Of a DNA stretch of 64,000 nucleotides, positions 35,001 to 46,094 are shown one piece after another (the first letter of the stretch is position 1; every line of letters begins with the position of its first letter). The stretch is from positions 28,928,452 through 28,992,451 of the forward strand of contig OX104124.1 in the NCBI GenBank assembly GCA_944474755.1, written 5' to 3'. The position numbers and the translations under genes are program-made. This DNA is from Limnoperna fortunei. Taxonomy: Eukaryota; Mollusca; Bivalvia; Mytilida; Modiolidae. The notes beneath the pieces were generated by a model. It made no database searches. It was not told the origin of the DNA and saw only the letters and a list, made by a program, of their open reading frames with translations.

Positions 35001-35643
35001 TGTACCTGTAGACAAGTATAGTAAGAGTGAGTGGCTGGGTGTTTAGTGGGGTGTACCTGTAGACAAGTATAGTAAGAGTGAGTGGCTGGGTGTTAGTGGG
35101 CTGTACCTGTAGACAAGTATAGTAAGAGTGAGTGACTGGTTGTTAGTGGGCTGTACCTGTAGACAAGTATAGTAAGAGTGAGTGGCTGGGTGTTTAGTGG
35201 GGTGTACCTGTAGACAAGTATAGTAAGAGTGAGTGGCTGGGTGTTAGTGGGCTGTACCTGTAGACAGTATAGTAAGAGTGAGTGGCTGGGTGTTTAGTGG
35301 GGTGTACCTGTAGACAAGTATAGTAAGAGTGAGTGACTGGGTGTTAGTGGGCTGTACCTGTAGACAAGTATAGTAAGAGTGAGTGACTGGGTGTTTAGTG
35401 GGGTGTACCTGTAGGCAAGTATAGTAAGAGTGAGTGACTGGGTGTTAGTGGACTGTACCTGTAGACAAGTATAGTAAGAGTGAGTGACTGGGTGTTTAGT
35501 GGGGTGTACCTGTAGGCAAGTATAGTAAGAGTGAGTGACTGGGTGTTTAGTGGGGTGTACCTGTAGACAAGTATAGTAAGAGTGAGTGACTGGGTGTTTA
35601 GTGGGGTGTACCTGTAGGCAAGTATAGTAAGAGTGAGTGACTG
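17071..35643 (+). repeat. Giant 50-51-bp minisatellite (about 366 copies)
   Basis: The consensus unit is CTGTAGACAAGTATAGTAAG, AGTGAGTGACTGGGTGTTTA, GTGGGGTGTAC. Variants: GTGGCTG/GTGACTG, GTGTTA/GTGTTTA, GTGGGCTGTAC/GTGGACTGTAC/GTGGGGTGAAC, and GTAGACAGTATAG with a 2-bp loss. It fills 18.6 kb of the 19.6-kb last intron. A 3088-bp block is tandemly duplicated (about 24.79-27.83 kb and 27.88-30.91 kb), with an older partial copy 3031 bp further left. Every unit holds ATA|GTAAGA, a donor-like string similar to the real donor TGTA|GTAAGT at 16557. No reading frame of interest. Confidence 0.97.
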
Positions 35644-35859
35644 TATATAGCCCCATTGGATTGTGGTCTTGGTATGACATTTGGTTATAGTTACTCTAGT
35701 AGGAAAAATGATCATGAGTGACCAGGGTATGACAATTTGTGATAATGGATTAATGTACAATTAAATGGTCATACTTGACTTTGGGTGGAACAGTAATAGA
35801 TAATAAATGATTTGGCTTTGTCCAAGAACACTAATATAGTCTTACCTAGGGAAAGGGGT
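35644..35859. other. Unique intron sequence right of the minisatellite
   Basis: AT-rich sequence without an exon. The 121- and 128-codon minus-strand frames here mostly read array units. Confidence 0.5.
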
Positions 35860-35998
35860 GACCCAATCAGACTTTAATTGACATAGATTGCCAGGTGTCA
35901 AAGTTCAACAACCAGGTGACTTCATCTATCTCAACAATAAAAACTCATCATTAGCTGAAAATATTTTTTAAAGTGGCAATGAAACCCTGTGTAAACAA
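35860..35998 (+). mobile_element. SINE 3' fragment
   Basis: ACTTTAATTGACATAGATTG, then CAATAAAAACTCATCATTAG, CTGAAAATATTTTTTAAAGT and GGCAATGAAACCC, follow the 3' half of the 14735-15004 SINE. The tRNA head is absent. Confidence 0.65.
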
Positions 35999-36192
35999 AG
36001 AAAATGAAGTTAGGTTACATATTTCTGAATAAAATACCTTTACTAAATATTTTTACTTGAAACATTTGTAAGATCCTATATATTGAACTATCATCCATTG
36101 GATTCAGTCATGTTATGGGAGATGACTTGGACTTGTTCTGAATTAATACATGCTGATTTATAATTTGAGTTTATATATTTTTTTTATTGCAG

Positions 36193-36209
36193 CTGCCAGT
36201 GGAAGGTGA
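36193..36209 (+). CDS. Terminal exon of the MAM gene (stop codon)
   Basis: A strong acceptor (ATTTTTTTTATTGCAG) ends at 36192. The following bases CT complete the codon left by exon 16475-16556 (A+CT, Thr). The frame then reads ASGR and TGA at 36207-36209. The protein would thus end five residues after the last MAM cysteine, with no transmembrane segment or GPI signal, which suggests a secreted product. AATAAA follows 76 bases downstream. The call rests on phase, acceptor strength and the polyadenylation signal. It is short, so an alternative last exon inside or beyond the array cannot be excluded. Confidence 0.65.
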
Positions 36210-36310
36210 AAAAGATTGACATAATTCATGTTAGAGAGAGATCCCTGGAATTGTGTAAAGAAATATAATATTTAATAATCAAACAATAAATTACTGTTGT
36301 CTAAATTATT
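36210..36310 (+). other. 3' untranslated region with polyadenylation signal
   Basis: AATAAA at 36285-36290 is followed by TTACTGTTGTCTAA, a GT-rich context fitting cleavage and polyadenylation about 20-30 bases later. The sequence from about 36220 rightward has a homologous copy at 15103-15530. Confidence 0.55.
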
Positions 36311-36540
36311 TGTTAATTTTAAACAAAAATCTAGAATTCTGCATCAGCCTACTGAACTAGGGTGAACTATTGCTTCCAAATTTTGACAACATGACCACCA
36401 TGAGCAATTCTTTCTTCTAATCACTTCTCTAAAATAAAAGTCTATATGTCTGTAAATTTATTTGAAATGATGCATATGGGTTCCCTATGAAGATTTTTAT
36501 CAGGCAGAGTTTCTGATTGTAAACATAAAAATATATACTA

Positions 36541-36640
36541 TTACTGAAGGTCTGGGGTTTTATTCTGGTACTCCTACTTCCTTCCCCAAAATTGCTGATA
36601 TTGGCACTAAACAACATTCAAACAAAGAAGAAAATAAAAA
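36541..36640 (+). mobile_element. SINE 3' fragment
   Basis: CTTCCTTCCCCAAAATTGCT, then GATATTGGCACTAAACAACA and TTCAAACAAAG, resembles the 3' tail of the SINE family in this window. Confidence 0.5.
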
Positions 36641-37140
36641 CATATTATATTCTTAATATAAAAACAATTAAAACACTTCCTTCAAAATACACAGAACAGA
36701 TCATACAAAAACAAAAGGGAAGGACAATATTTGCACATGTGACACTACATGGGTTTAATCAGATATGGAGGTATCACAACATCTACATTAAATTAGAAAG
36801 AAACCTTTAAATTTTTAGAAAATATTAAAGTATTAACTAGCAGATATAGGTTTCAGAAAGGTCTGTGTAAACAACAGATTTAGTTATGAAAACTATATAC
36901 AGTATGCATTTAGCTAAGGCAGACCACAGATACCTAAACAGAACAAATTAAATCAATAAAACTTGTATGAGATAAACATAGGTGAAAGGGACCCCATGTA
37001 ACTTTCCTAGGCGAGACAGAGAATCATCAATGCACAGTAAAAATGCAGAATCATGACAGAAGTACAGAAGCATTATATATTTTGGCAGCATAAGCAGACA
37101 AAGACTGTATTGTGAAATTGTTTTTCAAGTGTTTGCTTAA
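36641..37140. other. No recognisable feature
   Basis: AT-rich intergenic sequence. The 72-codon frame at 36592-36810 has no support. Confidence 0.5.
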
Positions 37141-40100
37141 AGATCAGGTTGTAGTTACCAGTCTCCAAAGATCGTCGTTTTAGTTAGAAGTCGCATAAGT
37201 TTTCAGGTTTTAGTTAGGAGTCTCTTCATGTTTTAGTTGGGAGTCTGTTTAAATCTTCATGTTTTAGTTAGGAGTCTGTTCAGATCTCCACGTTTTTCAA
37301 ATCTTTAGGTTTTAGTTAGGAGTCTCTTCAGATCTTTAGGTTTAGTTAGGAGTCTGTTCAGATCTCCACGCTTTAGTTAGGAGTCTCTTCAGATCTTTAG
37401 GTTTAGTTAGGAGTCTGTTCAAATCTTCAGGTTTTAGTTAGGAGTCTCTTCAGATCTTTAGGTTTTAGTTAGGCATCTCATCAGATATTTAGGTTTTAGT
37501 TCAGTGTCTGTTCAGATCTTCAGGTTTTAGTTAGGAGTCTGTTCATATCTTAAGGTTTTAGTTAGGAGTACATTCAGATCGTCAGGTTTTAGTTAGGAGT
37601 CTCTTCAAATCTTCAGGTTTTAAGTAGGAGTCTCTTCAAATTGTCAGGTTTTAGTTAGGAGTATATTCAGATCTTAAGGCTTTAGTTATGAATCTGTTCA
37701 GATCTTAGGTTTTAGTTAGGAGTCTCTTCAGATCTTAAGGTTTTAGTTAGGAGTCTCTTCATATCTTAAGGTTTTAGTTAGGAGTATATTCAGATCGTCA
37801 GGTTTTAGTTATGAGTCTCTTCAAATCTTAAGGTTTTATTTAGGAGTCTCTTCATATCTTAAGGTTTTAGTTAGGAGTCTCTTCAGATCTTAAGGTTTTA
37901 GTTAGGAGTATATTCATATCTTAAGGTTTTAGTAAGGAGTCTCTTCAGATCTTAAGGTTTTAGTTAGGAGTCGCTTCATATCTTAAGGTTTTAGTTAGGA
38001 GTCTCTTCAGATCTTAAGGTTTTAGTTAGGAGTCTCTTCAGATCTTTAGGTTTTAGTTAGGAGTCTCTTCATATCTTAAGGTTTTAGTTAGGAGTCTCTT
38101 CATATCCTAAGGTTTTAGTTAGAAGTCTCTTCATATCTTAAGGTTTTAGTTAGGAGTCTCTTCATATCTTAAGGTTTTAGTTAGGATTATATTCATATCT
38201 TAAGGTTTTAGTTAGAAGTCTCTTCATATCTTAAGGTTTTAGTTAGGAGTATATTCAGATCTTAAGGTTTTAGTTAGGATTATATTCAGATCTTAAGGTT
38301 TTAGTTAGGAGTCTCTTCATATCTTTAGGTTTAGTTAGGAGTCTGTTCAAATCTTCAGGTTTTAGTTAGGAGTCTCTTCAGATCTTTAGGTTTTAGTTCA
38401 GAGTCTGTTCAGATCTTCAGGTTTTAGTTAGGAGTCTGTTCATATCTTAAGGTTTTAGTTAGGAGTATATTCAGATCGTCAGGTTTTAGTTAGGAGTCTC
38501 TTCAAATCTTCGGGTTTTAAGTAGGAGTCTCTTCAAATCGTCAGGTTTTAGTTAGGAGTATATTCAGATCTTTAGGCTTTAGTAATGAGTCTGTTCAGAT
38601 CTTTAGGTTTAAGTTAGGAGTCTCTTCAGATCTTAAGGTTTTAGTTAGGAGTCTCTTCAGATCTTAAGGTTTTAGTTAGGAGTATATTCAGATCTTAAGG
38701 TTTTAGTTAGGAGTCTCTTCAGATCTTAAGGTTTTAGTCAGGAGTCTCTTCAGATCTTAAGGTTTTAGTTAGGAGTCTCTTCAGATCTTAAGGTTTTAGT
38801 AAGGAGTCCCTTCATATCTTAAGGTTTTAGTTAGTAGTATATTCAGATCGTCAGGTTTTAGTTATGAGTCTCTTCAGATCTTAAGGTTTTAGTTAGGAGT
38901 CTCTTCAGATCTTAAGGTTTTAGTTAGGAGTATATTCAGATCTTAAGGTTTTAGTTAGGAGTCTCTTCAGATCTTAAGGTTTTAGTCAGGAGTCTCTTCA
39001 GATCTTAAGGTTTTAGTTAGGAGTCTCTTCAGATCTTAAGGTTTTAGTAAGGAGTCCCTTCATATCTTAAGGTTTTAGTTAGTAGTATATTCAGATCGTC
39101 AGGTTTTAGTTATGAGTCTCTTCAAATCTTCAGGTTTTAGGTAGGAGTCTCTTCATATCTTAAGGTTTTAGTTAGGAGTCTCTTCATATCTTAAGGTTTT
39201 AGTTAGGAGTATATTCAGATCTTAAGGTTTTAGATAGGAGTTTCTTCATATCTTAAGGTTTTAGTTAGGAGTCTCTTCAGATCTTTAGGTTTTAGTTAGG
39301 AGTCTCTTCAGATCTTTAGGTTTTAGTTAGGAGTCTCTTCATATCTTAAGGTTTTAGTTAGGAGTCTCTTCAGATCTTAAGGTTTTAGTAAGGAGTCTCT
39401 TCATATCTTAAGGTTTTAGTTAGGAGTCTCTTCATATCTTAAGGTTTTAGTTAGGAGTCTCTTCAGATCTTAAGGTTTTAGTAAGGAGTCTCTTCAGATC
39501 TTAAGGTTTTAGTTAGGAGTATATTCAGATCTTAAGGTTTTAGTTAGGAGTATATTCAGATCTTAAGGTTTTAGTAAGGAGTCTCTTCAGATCTTAAGGT
39601 TTTAGTTAGGAGTCTCTTCATATCTTAAGGTTTTAGTTAGGAGTCTCTTCAGATCTTAAGGTTTTAGTTAGGAGTCTCTTCAGATCTTAAGGTTTTAGTA
39701 AGGAGTCTCTTCATATCTTAAGGTTTTAGTTAGGAGTCTCTTCCGATCTTAAGGTTTTAGTAAGGAGTCTCTTGAGATTGTAAGGTTTTAGTTAGGAGTC
39801 TCTTCATATCTTAAGGTTTTAGTTAGGAGTCTCTTCAGATCTTAAGCTTTTAGTTAGGAGTCTCTTCATATCTTAAGGTTTTAGTTAGGAGTCTCTTCAG
39901 ATCTTAAGGTTTTAGTTAGGAGTCTCTTCATATCTTAAGGTTTTAGTTAGGAGTATATTCAGATCTTAAGGTTTTAGTTAGGAGTATATTCAGATCTTAA
40001 GGTTTTAGTAAGGAGTCTCTTCAGATCTTAAGGTTTTAGTTAGGAGTCTCTTTAGATCTTAAGGTTTTAGTAAGGAGTCTCTTCAGATCTTAAGGTTTTA

Positions 40101-42905
40101 GTTAGGAGTCTCTTCATATCTTAAGGTTTTAGTTAGGAGTATATTCAGATCTTAAGGTTTTAGTTAGGAGTCTCTTCACATCTTAAGGTTTTAGTTAATA
40201 GTCTCTTCATATCTTAAGGTTTTAGTTAGGAGTCTCTTAAGATCTTAAGGTTTTAGTTAGGAGTCTCTTCATATCTTAAGGTTTTAGTTAGGAGTCTCTT
40301 CAGATCTTTAGGTTTTAGTTAGGAGTCTCTTCATATCTTAAGGTTTTAGTTAGGAGTCTCTTCAGATCTTAAGGTTTTAGTTAGGAGTCTCTTCATATCT
40401 TAAGGTTTTAGTTAGGAGTCTCTTCAGATCTTAAGGTTTTATTTAGGAGTCTCTTCAGATCTTTAGGTTTTAGTTAGGAGTCTCTTCATATCTTAAGGTT
40501 TTAGTTAGGAGTCTCTTCAGATCTTTAGGTTTTAGTTAGGAGTCTCTTCATATCTTAAGGTTTTAGTTAGGAGTCTCTTCATATCCTAAGGTTTTAGTTA
40601 GAAGTCTCTTCATATCTTAAGGTTTTAGTTAGGAGTCTCTTCATATCTTAAGGTTTTAGTTAGGATTATATTCATATCTTAAGGTTTTAGTTAGAAGTCT
40701 CTTCATATCTTAAGGTTTTAGTTAGGAGTATATTCAGATCTTAAGGTTTTAGTTAGGATTATATTCAGATCTTAAGGTTTTAGTTAGGAGTCTCTTCATA
40801 TCTTTAGGTTTAGTTAGGAGTCTGTTCAAATCTTCAGGTTTTAGTTAGGAGTCTCTTCAGATCTTTAGGTTTTAGTTCAGAGTCTGTTCAGATCTTCAGG
40901 TTTTAGTTAGGAGTCTGTTCATATCTTAAGGTTTTAGTTAGGAGTATATTCAGATCGTCAGGTTTTAGTTAGGAGTCTCTTCAAATCTTCGGGTTTTAAG
41001 TAGGAGTCTCTTCAAATCGTCAGGTTTTAGTTAGGAGTATATTCAGATCTTTAGGCTTTAGTAATGAGTCTGTTCAGATCTTTAGGTTTAAGTTAGGAGT
41101 CTCTTCAGATCTTAAGGTTTTAGTTAGGAGTCTCTTCAGATCTTAAGGTTTTAGTTAGGAGTATATTCAGATCTTAAGGTTTTAGTTAGGAGTCTCTTCA
41201 GATCTTAAGGTTTTAGTCAGGAGTCTCTTCAGATCTTAAGGTTTTAGTTAGGAGTCTCTTCAGATCTTAAGGTTTTAGTAAGGAGTCCCTTCATATCTTA
41301 AGGTTTTAGTTAGTAGTATATTCAGATCGTCAGGTTTTAGTTATGAGTCTCTTCAGATCTTAAGGTTTTAGTTAGGAGTCTCTTCAGATCTTAAGGTTTT
41401 AGTTAGTAGTATATTCAGATCGTCAGGTTTTAGTTATGAGTCTCTTCAAATCTTCAGGTTTTAGGTAGGAGTCTCTTCATATCTTAAGGTTTTAGTTAGG
41501 AGTCTCTTCATATCTTAAGGTTTTAGTTAGGAGTATATTCAGATCTTAAGGTTTTAGATAGGAGTTTCTTCATATCTTAAGGTTTTAGTTAGGAGTCTCT
41601 TCAGATCTTTAGGTTTTAGTTAGGAGTCTCTTCAGATCTTTAGGTTTTAGTTAGGAGTCTCTTCATATCTTAAGGTTTTAGTTAGGAGTCTCTTCAGATC
41701 TTAAGGTTTTAGTAAGGAGTCTCTTCATATCTTAAGGGTTTAGTTAGGAGTCTCTTCACATCTTAAGGTTTTAGTTAGGAGTCTCTTCAGATCTTTAGGT
41801 TTTAGTTAGGAGTCTCTTCATATCTTAAGGTTTTAGTTAGGAGTCTCTTCAGATCTTAAGGTTTTAGTAAGGAGTCTCTTCATATCTTAAGGGTTTAGTT
41901 AGGAGTCTCTTCATATCTTAAGGTTTTAGTTAGGAGTCTCTTAAGATCTTAAGGTTTTAGTTAGGAGTCTCTTCATATCTTAAGGTTTTAGTTAGGAGTC
42001 TCTTCAGATCTTAAGGTTTTAGTAAGGAGTCTCTTGAGATTGTAAGGTTTTAGTTAGGAGTCTCTTCAGATCTTTAGGTTTTAGTTAGGAGTCTCTTCAT
42101 ATCTTAAGGTTTTAGTTAGGAGTCTCTTCAGATCTTAAGGTTTTAGTTAGGAGTCTCTTCATATCTTAAGGTTTTAGTTAGGAGTCTCTTCATATCTTAA
42201 GGTTTTAGTTAGGAGTCTCTTCATATCTTAAGGTTTTAGTTAGGAGTCTCTTCATATCTTAAGGTTTTAGTTAGGAGTCTCTTCAGATCTTTAGGTTTTA
42301 GTTAGGAGTCTCTTCATATCTTAAGGTTTTAGTTAGGAGTCTCTTCAGATCTTTAGGTTTTAGTTAGGAGTCTCTTCATATCTTAAGGTTTTAGTTAGGA
42401 GTCTCTTCAGATCTTAAGGTTTTAGTTAGGAGTCTCTTCATATCTTAAGGTTTTAGTTAGGAGTCTCTTCAGATCTTAAGGTTTTATTTAGGAGTCTCTT
42501 CAGATCTTTAGGTTTTAGTTAGGAGTCTCTTCATATCTTAAGGTTTTAGTTAGGAGTCTCTTCAGATCTTAAGGTTTTAGTTAGGAGTCTCTTCATATCT
42601 TAAGGTTTTTAGTTAGGAGTATATTCAGATCGTCAGGTTTTAGTTAGGAGTCTGTTCAGATCTTTAGGTTTTAGTAAGGAGTCTCTTCAGATTTTAGCTT
42701 TTAGTTAGTATACTTCAGATCTTCAGGTTTTAGTTAAGAGTCTTTACATATCCTTACGTTCTAGTTAGGAATCTCTTCAGATCATCAGGTTTCAGTTAGG
42801 AATCTTCAGATCATCAGGTTTTAGTTAGGAATCTTCAGATCATCAGGTTTAAGTAATTGACTCTACAGATCTTCAGGTTTTAGTTAGGAGTTTTTTCAGA
42901 TCTTC
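37141..42905 (+). repeat. 31-bp minisatellite (about 186 copies)
   Basis: The consensus unit is TTAGGAGTCTCTTCAGATCT, TAAGGTTTTAG. Frequent variants are GTATATTCAGATC, CATATCTTAAGG and AGATCTTTAGG. Edge units are the most degenerate. A block of about 80 units is duplicated at a spacing of 2479 bp: rare markers at 38106, 38322 and 38511 recur at 40585, 40801 and 40990. It lies downstream of the MAM gene and appears non-coding; stops occur in every unit. Confidence 0.97.
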
Positions 42906-43538
42906 GAACCGAACCGAACAATCAAGTGATTTGCTATGTTTTCTACTTTTTCAGCGACTTGGCATTTAAAAGTATTGAAGAGATCAAAATGAGTTTTTTA
43001 TAGACATTGTATGTCATTTTTAGGACAATTAGACTTACTTCCACTTTGTAGATAGTTAAAGTGTATTCTGCATGTAACGTTTTTTTTGTCTTTTAAGTAG
43101 GCTTATAATTTTCATGTGGGTAGATAATATTAATGCGATGTGTCGCATACCATGTTTAATGTCCTTTGACCTTTTAACTTTGACTTCATGGTCAGTGGGG
43201 CCTACAGAGATGACAGAGATGGATTCCATCTCAATGATATCTAGTAAAGTTTATTTATATACTGGTTACATCTAAGGTCAGCTTTTTTATTTCTTATTAC
43301 ATCTCTTTATCAATGATATAAATCAAATTTTCCTTAAAGATTGTAAGCCATAACGAGTAAATAAAAACAGCGTTGTCAATCATTATGGTACAATAATTTC
43401 ATATGAAAGCTATGATGGCCCCCAACATCGAGTCAAATTAATGTGATCATCGGCATTTAACTGTGAACAGTAAAACACTGGTTCTTCAAATAAGATAAAA
43501 GCCCTTTTTTATATTCTGCAAAAGACAACTGATAAATG
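42906..43538. other. No recognisable feature
   Basis: Unique AT-rich sequence. No exon, RNA gene or repeat boundary was recognised. Confidence 0.5.
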
Positions 43539-43816
43539 GTAGAGGAATTCAAATGTCTTGGTTTAGTGTCTTCCAGTTTAAATGATTTAGCTTTACAAGG
43601 CACAAAATTAGGTACTATTTGCCTCGTATGGAAGATTTGTAGCTACATGTAATGTTCCAGCAAAAGTGGCTTGTTCTTTGTTTCATTCCTTAATTAAACC
43701 TATTTTGACTTGCAACACTCTGTCATACATGATAGGGTCATATCTTACATATTATATAGTTAATATGTGTGCAAAATATAATAATCAAGACTTAGATGAC
43801 CTCTCTCATAGATAAA
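43539..43816 (+). pseudogene. Strongly decayed LINE reverse transcriptase fragment
   Basis: One frame reads VEEFKCLGLVSSSLNDLALQ. After a frame shift another reads LFHSLIKPILTC and LTYYIVNMCAKYNNQDLDDL. FKxLGxxxS and LFxSLIKPILTxG are the conserved blocks downstream of the catalytic site in LINE reverse transcriptases, here in the right order and spacing. Several stops and a frameshift make it dead. Assignment is tentative. Confidence 0.45.
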
Positions 43817-43924
43817 ACGTTACCTGATAATGTACACGTATCATTTAGAAAATGTTCGTTATCGTTATGAATGCCCAAACACTGTTAGAATTTGATTTTA
43901 ATAGTGTCAATTTTATATTTACCC

Positions 43925-44035
43925 TCAGCTGGATTAGAACTCACACCGTCAGAGTGATACTGTGGTACCCATTCACCTCCATTATGTCTAGTTCTCGAGA
44001 CCACTCGGCCAAATCCGCTTTATAAAAAATATAGC
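43925..44035 (-). mobile_element. tRNA-like SINE head or tRNA pseudogene
   Basis: Reading from 44035 downward: GCGGATTTGGCCGAGTGGTC (A box TGGCCGAGTGG), and about 60 bases on GGTGTGAGTTCTAATCCAGC (B box). The arrangement is that of a Leu/Ser class II tRNA, but acceptor ends do not pair obviously, so a SINE head is more likely than a working tRNA gene. Confidence 0.55.
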
Positions 44036-44884
44036 TTCACTAACTGAACGGTAGAGACGTATAACACGTGTACTAGCGTGTGACGGTGGAATTTTCGTAA
44101 CCAATACATATTAATCTGACATTAATGTAACTCAGTATTTATGTATATAATATATAGGTACCATCAAAAATTCCATCGTAATTAAATAAAAATAATGTAT
44201 CAGACCTATGTATTGAAGTTACAACTTTAAGTCACTTAAAAGACAAACCACAATTTATGGGCTGGTCCAGAATCTAGGGTCCTTCCTAAAATTGTTAAAC
44301 TGGGTATCAAGTCACTCGTGTCTTAATTTTTATCATTCATAAAGTGTTTACAAGATACATGATAAGTAATAAATTGTTATTTAGGATGACGCAATGTATT
44401 CGACACTCGTGCAAAGTACATAAAATATAACGCCTGCATACGATCCGCCAATTGCCCTTAGAATTTTAATTATCTCTATCATTAAAAGGGTAGCAAAAAA
44501 TGAATTCTTCTTTTATTGCATAAGTAATCTGAGCTTTACACATTATTGTAAGTTAAATATTTTAAAGAGTCTGACGTGCAAAATAACTAGACGACTTCTT
44601 TAAAAAATATATAGCCTTCCCTTCCTTTTTTTGTCAAAGGGTTGCAAGTGTACTTCATCTGTACATATCGCGTACACTTAATAAGCTAAAGTACTCTTAA
44701 CGTGGAGTACAAACTTCAAGAATCTTAGGAGCAAAACACATTATGAAATCAAATCCTCAAAATGATTAATTTGTATAACGTTTTATTTGTGTCATGCGCT
44801 TGATTTCGAGCCTGACGTGAACTTAAAGTAATACATATTATGACGGTATATTTTTTCAAAGCTTCATTCATCTGCTTCCCATGC
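44036..44884. other. No recognisable feature
   Basis: AT-rich intergenic sequence without a supported gene. Confidence 0.5.
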
Positions 44885-45035
44885 TCAAAAGGGCGTACTC
44901 GATTCCACTCTTAATTGACAAGGAACAAGGATTGATAGTTGTGTGCTACCGAAGGTTGGGTGTTTCAACATGGTACTCCTGCCCCCCCCCCCCCCCCCAA
45001 AAAAAAAAAAAAACAAAAACAAAAACAAACAAACA
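44885..45035 (+). mobile_element. SINE fragment with expanded poly-C/poly-A
   Basis: GGGCGTACTCGATTCCACTC, TTAATTGACAAGG and GGTACTCCTG match the SINE body. At 44981-44998 the usual CCCCCAATAAAA is replaced by an 18-C run directly followed by about 15 A. Confidence 0.7.
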
Positions 45036-45164
45036 AAACGGTGGCAAGTAAAAACAATTGTTGAATAAATCAGAATCTCTGCAAACCTGTCTAAATCAAA
45101 GCACGAATAAAAATTATACACTTATCACTCTGGCCTAGGTAAAATATTCACTGTTGTCTTGAAT

Positions 45165-45595
45165 AATTAATTGATTGATTGATTGGATGTCTGCTTTAAG
45201 TCCAGCGAGCAGTATTTCAGCTATATTCAGGACTGGAACAAGTTAACAAACAATAACTCGACGGAAAATGGGGGTGGGATGGGTCACAGGGAATACAATT
45301 TGGACTGCCTCTGGAAAAGTATGGAGTTTTAGGTAGGGGCGGAAGATTTAGCCTTTTGTAGGGGCTACAATGATCCTACTCTTTTCCGAAATCTACAAAA
45401 GGGGTCTTTATCGTGCAAGGAGCGTGGCACTCTCCAAACACGTTACCCACTGCGGTCCGCGGTCAGGCTTTCCGTATCATGACCTGACAACCGCCCAACG
45501 AGAGGGTCTCCCCTATCCGCCACCCGGGGACACGCTGGGCTGCTCTGTGGGTCGAGCACTGGGAACCCTCCCAGTATGGTCCCAGTGAATAATTA
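45165..45595. repeat. Dispersed mollusc-type repeat
   Basis: It starts with (GATT)n, then GATGTCTGCTTTAAGTCCAG and CAGTATTTCAGCTATATTCA. Further on come GGGGTCTTTATCGTGCAAGG and CGTGGCACTCTCCAAACACG, blocks I recognise from dispersed repeats of several marine invertebrates. It is distinctly GC-richer than its surroundings. Class is uncertain (SINE- or LINE-tail-like). The short frames over it are not supported. Confidence 0.5.
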
Positions 45596-46069
45596 ATAGA
45601 TCGAATAATATATGTGACGAGTATAAAATTATTTGTAAATACCAAGGTGGATTCCGCAAAAGAAATGTGTGCTTGTGATATTTTCATATCACATAGTTTG
45701 ATTTCCATACATATAAACATTGGTGGGGGTGGGGGAGGGGAATTTGTTGTTGTTATCTAGAAGACTGGCATTGCATTCGACGCTGTTTGGGGTTCATGTT
45801 TGTGCATGACAAACAATCCTACATTCGGTGTAGATGGTACACGTTAAATATGATTATTACATGTATGTTTAACATGATTAAGTCTCTGTGTTATGATACG
45901 CAGTAGACAAGGGGAACATTGATCCCGATACTATTCTGTCTTTTATTTAAATGATTTTGAACATTTTTACATCCCTCCTTTATTCCAAACCTGACATTGA
46001 TGGATAATTTAATTGTTGACAGGCGAGTAGCCACCCGGAGCCACGGCAGCATATGCATCCACATTGTTT
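45596..46069. other. No supported gene; short G-rich stretch
   Basis: Contains GGTGGGGGTGGGGGAGGGG at about 45722-45739, a G-run cluster that could fold into a quadruplex. Otherwise AT-rich and featureless. Confidence 0.5.
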
Positions 46070-46094
46070 CCCCCCCCCCCCCCCCAAAAAAAAA
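46070..46094 (+). repeat. Poly-C (16) / poly-A tract
   Basis: A run of 16 C followed by A-rich sequence, the third such tract in the window (others at 4538 and 44981). Confidence 0.9.

Noticed and set aside
17071..35643. CRISPR-like or satellite-RNA array
   Set aside because: Units are contiguous without unique spacers; this is an ordinary minisatellite.
43925..44035. Functional tRNA gene
   Set aside because: A and B boxes are present, but no convincing acceptor-stem pairing was found.
45370..45720. Frames on both strands over the GC-rich segment
   Set aside because: They overlap a dispersed repeat and have no recognisable domain.
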